Below, piece by piece: positions 26,835 to 34,145 of a stretch of 64,000 nt of DNA. Both the position numbers and the translations under genes were made by a program. Numbering within the stretch: position 1 is the stretch's first letter; every line of letters starts with the position of its first letter. Under the pieces are notes generated by a model, which was not told the origin of the DNA, did not search any database, and saw only the letters and a program-made list of their open reading frames with translations. This stretch comes from Roseiarcus sp049513815 (lineage in GTDB: Bacteria > Pseudomonadota > Alphaproteobacteria > Rhizobiales > Beijerinckiaceae), in the NCBI GenBank assembly GCA_049513815.1, contig JBEKVR010000001.1, positions 26,252-90,251 of the forward strand, written 5' to 3'.

Positions 26835-27686
26835 ATGCGGCTGCTCGCCGTTTTGCTGATGTGCGCGGCGACGGTGTGTTTTTCCGGAATCGATTCTTCG
26901 GCCAAATGGCTCGGCATGCGCGTGCCGGAGGCCGAGGTCGTGTGGGCGCGCTACGTCGGCGCGGCGATCTTCAGCGTCATGGTCGCGCGGCCGTGGACGC
27001 GGCCGCAAACATTCCGCGCCAACCGGCCCTGGCTGCGGCTTTTCCGCTCGGCCCTGCTGCTCGGCTCGACTTACGCCAATTTCCTCGCGCTGAGGAAACT
27101 GCAACTCGCGGAAACGTCGACGATCGCCTTCTTGTCGCCGCTGCTCGTCGCGCTGATGGCTGGGCCGTGGCTGGGCGAGCGGGTCGGCGGCGTGCGCATG
27201 GCGGCGATTGCAGTCGGCTTTCTCGGCGTGGTGATCGCCACCCGGCCCGGCGCCGCGTTCCAGCCGATCGTCTTCGTGGCGATCAGCGGCGTCTTCTGCA
27301 ACGCCGCCTATGGGCTCGCCACACGCATGCTGGCCGGGCGCGACTCGGCCGAGACGACGCTCGTCTGGACTCCGCTCGCCGGCGTGGTCGCGATGACGCC
27401 GTTGCTGCCGTGGTTCTGGGTGACGCCTCAGGAGCCGTTGGTCTGGGCGATCATGGCGCTAATGGGCGCCAGCGGCGCGTTCGGCCACTGGCTGATGATT
27501 CTCGCCCATCAGCGGGCTCCGGCCTCGGCGATGGCGCCATTCGGCTACACTCAGTTGTTGTGGATGATTATCATCGGCTGGCTGGTGTTTGGCGACACGC
27601 CGCCCGGCGCGACGCTGATCGGGGCCGGCATCGTCATCGGCTGTGGCGTCTTCCTCGCCTGGCGCGAGCGCAGCGGCAGGCGCTGA
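26835..27686 (+). CDS. EamA/DMT family transporter
   Basis: A 283-residue inner-membrane protein with ten predicted membrane segments in two EamA halves (about residues 3-135 and 145-275). Examples are RLLAVLLMCAATVCFSGIDS and FGYTQLLWMIIIGWLVFGDT. The family exports or takes up metabolites, and the substrate cannot be inferred. ATG 26835 begins just before the first membrane helix. A GTG at 26769 would add 22 residues but has no ribosome-binding site. It diverges from the copper operon and is followed by tonB after 36 bases. Confidence 0.85.
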   Translation: MRLLAVLLMCAATVCFSGIDSSAKWLGMRVPEAEVVWARYVGAAIFSVMVARPWTRPQTFRANRPWLRLFRSALLLGSTYANFLALRKLQLAETSTIAFLSPLLVALMAGPWLGERVGGVRMAAIAVGFLGVVIATRPGAAFQPIVFVAISGVFCNAAYGLATRMLAGRDSAETTLVWTPLAGVVAMTPLLPWFWVTPQEPLVWAIMALMGASGAFGHWLMILAHQRAPASAMAPFGYTQLLWMIIIGWLVFGDTPPGATLIGAGIVIGCGVFLAWRERSGRR

Positions 27687-27722
27687 GGCGGCGGCGCTTG
27701 TGACCGCAGCGCGGTCGCCAAT

Positions 27723-28760
27723 ATGATGGTCTTGGTCGAAAAGACGACGATGGAGCGGATGACGGCGGTCGCGACAGACCCCAGCGCAGCGGCACCCCCC
27801 GCGACGACGCTGAGCGTCGAACCGGCCGAGCGCCTGGATCGGCCACAGGCGTCGTCGTCGCTGATCGGCGTCAATCGCTGGGTCGCGCTCGGCGCCGCGC
27901 TGTTGCTGCACGTGGCGATTCTCGTTCCGATCTGGCTGCAATTCGACTGGGCGCCGCGCCCGGCGCCGCCGAGCGAGGAAATTCCGGTCGAAATTGTCGT
28001 CGAACAGCCGAAACCGCCGCCCCAGCCGCAACCACAACCGTCATCCGAACCGGCGCCGCCGAAGCCGCCGATCGACCTCGAACCCGCCCATGACGCGCCA
28101 CGCGCCGCAACCGAGGACAAGACGCCCCACGACGCCGCCGAGCCGCACAAGAACGCGGAGGCCAAGGCCGCTCCCGATCAACCGCAAGTCGGCGACAAGG
28201 CGGCCTCGAGCGACGCCGCCAAGCCGGTCGAGCGGAGTTCGGACCGTCAGGCGGAGGCGAAGGACGACAATGGGCCGCAAAAGGCGAGCGACGACCCGCT
28301 GGCGCTCGCCGAGCCGCCTTCGATGGCCGCCGTGGCGCCCGATACGCAAGTGAAGGTGGCGACGATGATCGGCCAGCCGCTGCCGACCTGGTCGAAGGGC
28401 AAACAATTCTCGACCTTCGACCCCGTGCCCGACGTTCAGTTCGGCGACGCCGCAGCGAGCCCGGTCGGCGGCGGCCAGGCCCAGACGACCTACCTGACGA
28501 TCGTCTACGGGTTGATCATGAAACATCTGCGCATGACCGACCAGGTGCGGGCCGAGGCCGAGCAGGTCGTCGGCGCGATCTCCTTCGCGGTCGACGGTCA
28601 CGGCGACATTCTGCAGCGCAGCGTGACCAAGCCGAGCGGCCTCAACGCGCTCGACGCGGCGGCGCTGGAGGCGGTGCGCGAAGCCGCGCCTTATCCGACG
28701 CCGCCGATGGGCATGCCGGTCGGGATGAAATTCACCTATGGAGGAAAGAGCGGGGGTTGA
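27723..28760 (+). CDS. tonB: TonB family energy transducer
   Basis: A 345-residue protein with TonB architecture. A short cytoplasmic N-terminus is followed by one membrane anchor at about residues 53-72 with the characteristic His (LLHVAILVPIW). Next comes a long Pro/Lys/Glu-rich periplasmic spacer (about 78-230, PPPQPQPQPSSEPAPPKPP). The C-terminal TonB domain runs from about 250 to 345 (AISFAVDGHGDILQRSVTKP). It couples the proton-motive force to outer-membrane receptors. ExbB and ExbD are not nearby. An in-frame ATG at 27750 is an alternative start. Confidence 0.88.
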   Translation: MMVLVEKTTMERMTAVATDPSAAAPPATTLSVEPAERLDRPQASSSLIGVNRWVALGAALLLHVAILVPIWLQFDWAPRPAPPSEEIPVEIVVEQPKPPPQPQPQPSSEPAPPKPPIDLEPAHDAPRAATEDKTPHDAAEPHKNAEAKAAPDQPQVGDKAASSDAAKPVERSSDRQAEAKDDNGPQKASDDPLALAEPPSMAAVAPDTQVKVATMIGQPLPTWSKGKQFSTFDPVPDVQFGDAAASPVGGGQAQTTYLTIVYGLIMKHLRMTDQVRAEAEQVVGAISFAVDGHGDILQRSVTKPSGLNALDAAALEAVREAAPYPTPPMGMPVGMKFTYGGKSGG

Positions 28761-28792
28761 GGCGGGCGCGTCAACTTGTCATAAGGTCCGCC

Positions 28793-29233
28793 ATGGCGAA
28801 GCCGAAATTCAAACCTCGCAAACAAGTGGCGGCGCTCGCCATCCGTCATGACCCGCTGGAAGGGCTGAGGGTCATGCTCGTCACGTCGCGCGGCACCAAG
28901 CGCTACGTCGCGCCCAAAGGCTGGCGGATGAAGGGCCGGCAGGACCACGACGCGGCGCAGATCGAGGCGCAGCAGGAAGCCGGCGTCATCGGCCGCATCC
29001 GCAAGAAGCCGATCGGCTTCTACGAATACTGGAAGCGTCTGAGCGACCATTTCGAGCTTTGTCGGGTCAAAGTGTTCCTGCTCGAAGTCGAGCGCCAGCT
29101 CGCCGACTGGAAGGAGCGCGGCCAACGAAAAGTCGCGTGGTTCGATCCCGACGAGGCGGCTGACCTGGTCGACGAACCGGGCATGAGCGCAATCATCCGC
29201 GATCTGCCGAAACGGTTGAAGGCGGCGCGCTAG
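28793..29233 (+). CDS. Nudix hydrolase family protein
   Basis: A 146-residue protein with a Nudix fold of the alphaproteobacterial type (RYVAPKGWRMKGRQDHDAAQ then IEAQQEAGVIG). The box departs from GX5EX7REUXEEXGU: the first Glu position is Arg, the box Arg is Ile, and one of the paired Glu residues is Gln. It keeps IEAxQExGV. Relatives with PKGW...EAyEEAGV often hydrolyse diphosphoinositol or dinucleotide polyphosphates, but activity here is uncertain because of the Gln. The ATG at 28793 is the start used by relatives. It begins 32 bases after tonB. Confidence 0.8.
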   Translation: MAKPKFKPRKQVAALAIRHDPLEGLRVMLVTSRGTKRYVAPKGWRMKGRQDHDAAQIEAQQEAGVIGRIRKKPIGFYEYWKRLSDHFELCRVKVFLLEVERQLADWKERGQRKVAWFDPDEAADLVDEPGMSAIIRDLPKRLKAAR

Positions 29234-29243
29234 GCGGTTTGCG

Positions 29244-29708
29244 TCACGCCGCCTTGGCGCAGGCCTGACAGAGGCCTTGCATCTCGACCATCTGCCGATG
29301 CGGCGCGAAGCCGGCGCGCTTGGCGGCGCGGGTCAACAGAAGCGTGACCTCGTCGTCCTCGATCTCGTCGCTGCGGCCGCATTTCTCGCACAGCAGCAGC
29401 ACCCCCTGATGGGCGTGGCCGATGTGCTCGCACGGCGCATAGGCGTTGCGGCTTTCGATCTTGTGCAGGAAGCCGTGCTCGAGCAAGAACTCAAGCGCGC
29501 GGTAGACGGTCGGCGGCGCGACCGGCTTGCTCTCCTTGCGCGCCAGCGCGTCGAGGATCGCGTAGGCGCCGAGCGCGGCGCGGCTGTGGCCGAGGATGTC
29601 GAGCACGCTGCGTCGCGCCGCAGTCAGTTGCAAACCTTGCGCCGCGCAGTTGCGCTCCACTTCGGCCACCCAGGCCGTTCCGCTGGCGCGGGCGTGTCTT
29701 GCAGTCAT
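29244..29708 (-). CDS. zur: Zinc uptake regulator, Fur family
   Basis: A 154-residue Fur-family repressor. The winged helix spans about residues 25-85 (GLQLTAARRSVLDILGHSRA and PPTVYRALEFLLEHGFLHKI). The metal and dimer domain has two CxxC structural zinc motifs (CEKCG and CQAC) and the ligand block ESRNAYAPCEHIGHAHQGVL. Divergence from a zinc importer with a shared operator identifies it as Zur and not Fur. It should repress znuACB when zinc is plentiful. Its stop is ten bases from the convergent Nudix gene. Confidence 0.92.
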   Translation of the reverse strand: MTARHARASGTAWVAEVERNCAAQGLQLTAARRSVLDILGHSRAALGAYAILDALARKESKPVAPPTVYRALEFLLEHGFLHKIESRNAYAPCEHIGHAHQGVLLLCEKCGRSDEIEDDEVTLLLTRAAKRAGFAPHRQMVEMQGLCQACAKAA

Positions 29709-29782
29709 GTCAACTCGCTTCCTTCGGCGCGAAGCGTAGCACGCGTCGCGTCTACCGTCGCGGGAGGGGCTTGCATCCTGCG

Positions 29783-29794
29783 ATGTTATAACAT
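29783..29794. promoter_or_regulatory. Zur box between zur and znuA
   Basis: The perfect dyad ATGTTATAACAT, extended as GATGTTATAACATAAC, lies 75 bases upstream of zur and 54 bases upstream of znuA. It matches the alphaproteobacterial Zur-box pattern with a GTTATAAC core. It is the only strongly AT-rich palindrome in the 139-base divergent region and can serve both promoters. Confidence 0.8.
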
Positions 29795-29847
29795 AACACG
29801 TTGGCCGTCGCGCGCCAAGCGGCGCCTATCCGCTCCAGGAGATCGCA

Positions 29848-30738
29848 ATGTACCGCAGCCTGCTCGCCGCCGCCGCCTTCGCCGCCGCCGCCTTCGCCGC
29901 CGCCGCGCTCGTCGCCGCGCCGGCGCTCGCCGACCCGGTGAAGATCGTCGCCGCCGAGAACTTCTACGGCGACGTCGCCAGCCAGATCGGCGGCGCGAAT
30001 GTCGCCGTGACCAGCATCCTCACCAATCCGGACCAGGATCCGCATTTGTTCGAGGCGAGCGCCGAGACCGCCAAGGCGCTCGCCGACGCGAGGATCGTCA
30101 TCGTCAACGGCGTCGACTACGACCCCTGGATGGAGAAGCTGCTCGGGGCCCACAAGGCCTCCGGCCGCAAGGCGATCGTCGTCGCGCAGCTTGTCGGCCG
30201 CAAGGCCGGCGACAACCCCCATCTCTGGTACGATCCCGACGCCGTGAAGGCGGCGGCCAAGGCTCTCGCCGCGGATCTCGATGCGATCGACCCCGACCAC
30301 AAGGCGGATTATGACAAGGGCGAGGCGCAGTTCCTCGAATCGCTGAAGCCACTGGACGCCAAGATCGCCGACATGCGCAGGAAATACGCCGGGGCGCCGG
30401 TCACCGCTTCCGAGCCCGTCTTCGGCTATCAGGCCGGGTTGATCGGCCTGAAGGTCCTGAACGAGAAATTTGCGCTCGCGGTGATGAACAACGCCGAGCC
30501 GGGCGCATCCGAAGTCGCGGCGTTCGAAAACGATCTGAAGGGCCACAAGGTGAAGGCGATGCTCTATAACGCCCAGGCGAGCGAACCAGCGGTGGCGCGC
30601 CTGGTGCAGATGGCCAAGGACCACGGAATTCCCGTCGTCGGCGTCTCCGAGACCGAACCCGGCGGAACAAACTATCAGGCCTGGATGCTCGGGCAGCTCG
30701 ACGCGCTCGACGCCGCGCTCGGCGGCGCGGCGAAGTGA
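29848..30738 (+). CDS. znuA: Zinc/manganese ABC transporter substrate-binding protein, ZnuA-like
   Basis: A 296-residue periplasmic protein of the cluster A-I metal-binding family, with an unusually Ala-rich signal peptide (cleavage at ALA-DP). Two ligand histidines are present (DQDPHLFEAS and DNPHLWYDP). The third position, usually His in ZnuA, falls in ASEPVFGYQAG and is Glu. The usual Asp region reads VSETEPGG. The His-rich zinc loop of E. coli ZnuA is absent. This sub-branch of metal-binding proteins is common in proteobacteria. Divergence from zur supports zinc as substrate. It overlaps the next gene. Confidence 0.88.
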   Translation: MYRSLLAAAAFAAAAFAAAALVAAPALADPVKIVAAENFYGDVASQIGGANVAVTSILTNPDQDPHLFEASAETAKALADARIVIVNGVDYDPWMEKLLGAHKASGRKAIVVAQLVGRKAGDNPHLWYDPDAVKAAAKALAADLDAIDPDHKADYDKGEAQFLESLKPLDAKIADMRRKYAGAPVTASEPVFGYQAGLIGLKVLNEKFALAVMNNAEPGASEVAAFENDLKGHKVKAMLYNAQASEPAVARLVQMAKDHGIPVVGVSETEPGGTNYQAWMLGQLDALDAALGGAAK

Positions 30739-31562
30739 GCGCTCTCCGCTTCGACGACGTGACCATTCGGCTCGGCGGCCGGGACATTCTCTCGGCCGCC
30801 AGCTTCGTCGTCGAAGACCGCGAATTCATCGGCATGCTCGGCGCCAACGGCGCCGGCAAGACGACGCTGATGCGCGCCGCGCTCGGCTTGGCGCCGGTCG
30901 CCTCGGGGACCATCAGCGTTCTCGATCGGCCGGTCACGCGCGGTCATTCGTCGATTGGCTATATGCCGCAGAACCGTGGGCTCGCGCCGGGCGTGCGGCT
31001 GACCGGCTACGATGTCGTCGCCAGCGCAGCGATTGGCGCGCGCTTCGGCTTTGGGCGGCTCGACAAGGCGATGCGACGCGAAATCGACTGGGCGCTCGAT
31101 CACGTCGACGCGCGCGACCTGGCGCGCCGTTCGATCGGCGAACTCTCAGGCGGCGAGCGCCAGCGCCTGCTGCTCAGTCAGGCGCTGCTCGGTCGGCCGC
31201 GGCTGCTGCTGCTCGACGAGCCGCTGATCTCGCTCGACCCGGCCCACCAGAAGGGCGTCGTCGACATCGCGCGGCGGCTGCGCGACGAGTTGAAGGTCGC
31301 GATCGTCTTCAGCGCCCATGAGCTCAATCCGCTGGTCAACGCGATCGATCGCGTGCTCTATCTCGGCGCCGGCGCGGCGGTGATCGGCCCGGTCGACGAA
31401 GTCGTCACCGGCCCCGTGTTGTCGCGCCTTTACGGGGCCGAAATCGAGGTGGTGCGCATCAAGGACCGCTTTTTCGTCATGGCCGGCGACGTCGAAGTCG
31501 AGCGCGAAGCGCATCGTCACGAGCATGGACATGCGCACGATTACGGCGACGCGCATGTTTGA
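30735..31562 (+). CDS. znuC: Zinc ABC transporter ATP-binding protein
   Basis: A 275-residue ABC ATPase with Walker A (GANGAGKTTLM), signature (LSGGERQRLLLSQALL) and Walker B (LLLLDEPLISLD). It starts with GTG at 30735, overlapping the znuA stop by four bases, and runs eight bases into the permease gene. The C-terminus carries a His/Asp-rich tail (AHRHEHGHAHDYGDAHV) that could bind zinc in the cytoplasm. It energises import by znuB. Confidence 0.9.
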   Translation: MSALRFDDVTIRLGGRDILSAASFVVEDREFIGMLGANGAGKTTLMRAALGLAPVASGTISVLDRPVTRGHSSIGYMPQNRGLAPGVRLTGYDVVASAAIGARFGFGRLDKAMRREIDWALDHVDARDLARRSIGELSGGERQRLLLSQALLGRPRLLLLDEPLISLDPAHQKGVVDIARRLRDELKVAIVFSAHELNPLVNAIDRVLYLGAGAAVIGPVDEVVTGPVLSRLYGAEIEVVRIKDRFFVMAGDVEVEREAHRHEHGHAHDYGDAHV

Positions 31563-32346
31563 CTACGACTTCATGCGCACGGCCTTCGCCGCCTCGGGCG
31601 TCGCGGCGGTTCTCGCCGGAACGGTCGGGTTCTTTCTCGTGCTGCGAGGCCAGACCTTCGCCGGCCACGCGCTGTCGCATGTCGGCTTCACTGGCGCGAC
31701 GGGAGCGGTCCTGTTCGGGCTGTCGCCGCTCGGCGGCCTCGTCGGCTTCACGCTCGTCGCCGGGATCGCCATGGGGCTGTTCGGCGAGAAGCTCGCCGAG
31801 CGCGATGTGGCGATCGGCATGATGCTGTCGCTGGCGCTCGGACTCGGCCTGCTGTTCCTGCATTTCTACACCTCGGCGGCGACGCAGGCGGCGGCGCTGC
31901 TGTTCGGCAATGTGCTCGGCGTCGACAATTCGGCGTTACTGACCCTGCTGCTGATGGCCGCGGCGAGCCTCGCCGCGCTCGCCTTCATCCTGCGACCGCT
32001 GATCTTCGCCTCGCTCCAGGCCGAACTCGCCGAGGCGCGCGGCGTGCCGCTGCGCTTCGTTTCGGCGGCGTTCCTCGCCATCGTCGCGATCGCGACGGCG
32101 GAATGCGCGCAGATCGTCGGCGTGCTGCTGGTGTTCACGCTGATGGTCGGCCCCGCCGCCGCCGCGCAGAATTTCTCCCGCCGCCTCGCCGTCGGCGTCG
32201 CGCTGTCGGCGGGCCTGGCGCTGGCCGAAGCCTGGGGCGGCCTGACGCTTGCCTTCTACTCCGATTGGCCGACCAGCTTCTGGATCACCGCGCTGTCGGG
32301 GCTCGTCTATTTTACGAGCCTCGCGGCGCGGCGGCTCGCCGCCTGA
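31555..32346 (+). CDS. znuB: Zinc ABC transporter permease
   Basis: A 263-residue integral membrane protein with about eight hydrophobic segments, of the ABC-3 family (FALSH-like block GQTFAGHALSHVGFTGATGA, and LVFTLMVGPAAAAQ). ATG 31555 overlaps the end of znuC by eight bases. A longer frame starting inside znuC at 31525 is less likely because the hydrophobic domain begins right after 31555. It is the channel of the ZnuABC importer and the last gene of the Zur-controlled operon. recJ begins 12 bases later and may be transcribed with it. Confidence 0.9.
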   Translation: MFDYDFMRTAFAASGVAAVLAGTVGFFLVLRGQTFAGHALSHVGFTGATGAVLFGLSPLGGLVGFTLVAGIAMGLFGEKLAERDVAIGMMLSLALGLGLLFLHFYTSAATQAAALLFGNVLGVDNSALLTLLLMAAASLAALAFILRPLIFASLQAELAEARGVPLRFVSAAFLAIVAIATAECAQIVGVLLVFTLMVGPAAAAQNFSRRLAVGVALSAGLALAEAWGGLTLAFYSDWPTSFWITALSGLVYFTSLAARRLAA

Positions 32347-32357
32347 AGGGGAGGGGG

Positions 32358-34145
32358 ATGGCGTCGCAGTTCTTCCTTGGTGTCGAGCGGTCTTTCGCCG
32401 GCCGGCCGTGGCGGGCGCGGCTCGACGCGGCGGGGGAAGCGCGCGCGTTGGCGATGGCGCAAACGGGCGGCTGCGACGAACTGCTGGCGCGGGTGCTCGC
32501 CGGGCGCGGCATCGGCCTCGACGACGTCGTGCGCTATCTCGATCCGACCCTGCGCGCGCTGATGCCCGATCCGTTCACCCTCGCCGGCATGGATAAGGCG
32601 ACGGCGCGGCTCGCCGATGCGGTCAAGCGCGCGGAAAGGGTCGCGATCTTTGCCGACTACGACGTCGACGGCGCGGCGAGCGCGGCGCTGCTCAGCGAAT
32701 ATCTCCAGGCCTGCGGCTGCGAGACGATCGTCCACATCCCCGATCGCGTCACCGAAGGCTACGGCCCGAACCGCGAGGCGATGGCCGCCTTCGCCGCGCG
32801 CGGCGCCAGCCTCGTCGTCACCGTCGATTGCGGCGCTGTCAGCCATGAGCCGATCGCCGAAGCGCGTCGGCTCGGCCTCGACGTCGTCGTCTTCGACCAT
32901 CACCAGGCGCCGGAGCGGCTGCCCGACGCGCTCGCCATCGTCGATCCCAACCGCCAGGACGACCTTTCCGGGCTCGGCCATCTGTGCGCCGCCGGCGTCG
33001 TCTACATGGGTCTCGTCGCGCTGAACCGCGCTTTGCGCGACGGCGGCTTCTTCAACGGCAGCGCCGCGCCCGATCTCCTCGCCGGGCTCGATCTCGTCGC
33101 GCTGGCGACGGTCGCCGACGTCGTGCCGCTCGTCGGCCTCAACCGCGCCTTCGTCGCGCGCGGGCTGGCGATGATGCGTCAACGCAAGCGCCCCGGCCTC
33201 GCCGCCTTGTTCGACGCCGCCGGCGCCGACGGGCCGCCGCGCGCCTATCACCTCGGCTTCCTCATCGGCCCGCGCATCAACGCCGGCGGCCGCATCGGCG
33301 ACGCGGCGCTTGGCGTCAAGCTGCTGACCACGCGCGACGAGGGTGAAGCGCGCAAGATCGCCGCCGAGCTCGACCGCCTGAACCGCGCGCGGCAACAGAT
33401 CGAGATCGCGACGCTCGCCGAAGCCGAAGCGGAGGCGCTGTTGGCGCTCGGGCTCGAGGAGCGCGGCGCGGCAGTCGTCGTGGCGGGCGAAGGATGGCCG
33501 AGTGGAATCGTCGGTCTCGTCGCCGCGCGACTCAAGGAGCGCTTCGACCGGCCTGCCTTCGCGCTGGCGCTCAACGGCGCCGAGGCGACCGGTTCGGGTC
33601 GCTCGATCGCCGGCGTCGATCTCGGCCGCGTTGTGCGCGTCGCCGTCGATTCCGGCCTCGCGACCAGGGGCGGCGGCCACGCCATGGCGGCAGGAATCAC
33701 GCTCGCCAAGACTCGCATCGGCGAGTTCCGCGCTTTTCTCGAAGAGAAGCTCGCCGAGCCGGTGGCGGCGGCGCGGGCGCGCTCGGGCCTGTCGATCGAC
33801 GCGGCGTTGACGGCGGCCGGCGCGACGGTCGCGCTCGCGCAGTCGGTCGAGGCGGCGGGGCCATTCGGCGCCGGCAATCCCGAGCCGGTGTTCGCGCTGC
33901 CCCGCCACCGCCTAGTCGGCGTCTACGCCGCCGGCGTCGATCACCTGCGACTGCGCGCGGTCGCCGCCGACGGCGCAGCGATCGAGGCGATCGCGTTCCG
34001 CGTCGTCGGCAAGCCGCTCGGCGAGGCGTTGATTGGCGCGCGCGGCGCGAGCGTCCACCTCGCCGGCGCGCTGACGATCAACCGCTACGGCGGCCGCGAG
34101 AAGCCGCAATTGAGGTTGATCGACGCAGCCGAAGCCGCGGACTAA
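32358..34145 (+). CDS. recJ: Single-stranded-DNA-specific exonuclease RecJ
   Basis: A 595-residue DHH-family 5'-3' exonuclease used in recombination and mismatch repair. Metal-binding motifs are visible: ADYDVDGAAS (Asp100, 102, 104), TVDCGA (about 157) and DHH at residues 180-182 (VVVFDHHQAP). The DHHA1 motif GGGHAMAAG is in the second half. Length is normal. The ATG at 32358 follows GGGGAGGGGG. It runs convergently into trmFO, the two stop codons overlapping (CTAA), with a strong palindrome just beyond. Confidence 0.95.
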   Translation: MASQFFLGVERSFAGRPWRARLDAAGEARALAMAQTGGCDELLARVLAGRGIGLDDVVRYLDPTLRALMPDPFTLAGMDKATARLADAVKRAERVAIFADYDVDGAASAALLSEYLQACGCETIVHIPDRVTEGYGPNREAMAAFAARGASLVVTVDCGAVSHEPIAEARRLGLDVVVFDHHQAPERLPDALAIVDPNRQDDLSGLGHLCAAGVVYMGLVALNRALRDGGFFNGSAAPDLLAGLDLVALATVADVVPLVGLNRAFVARGLAMMRQRKRPGLAALFDAAGADGPPRAYHLGFLIGPRINAGGRIGDAALGVKLLTTRDEGEARKIAAELDRLNRARQQIEIATLAEAEAEALLALGLEERGAAVVVAGEGWPSGIVGLVAARLKERFDRPAFALALNGAEATGSGRSIAGVDLGRVVRVAVDSGLATRGGGHAMAAGITLAKTRIGEFRAFLEEKLAEPVAAARARSGLSIDAALTAAGATVALAQSVEAAGPFGAGNPEPVFALPRHRLVGVYAAGVDHLRLRAVAADGAAIEAIAFRVVGKPLGEALIGARGASVHLAGALTINRYGGREKPQLRLIDAAEAAD

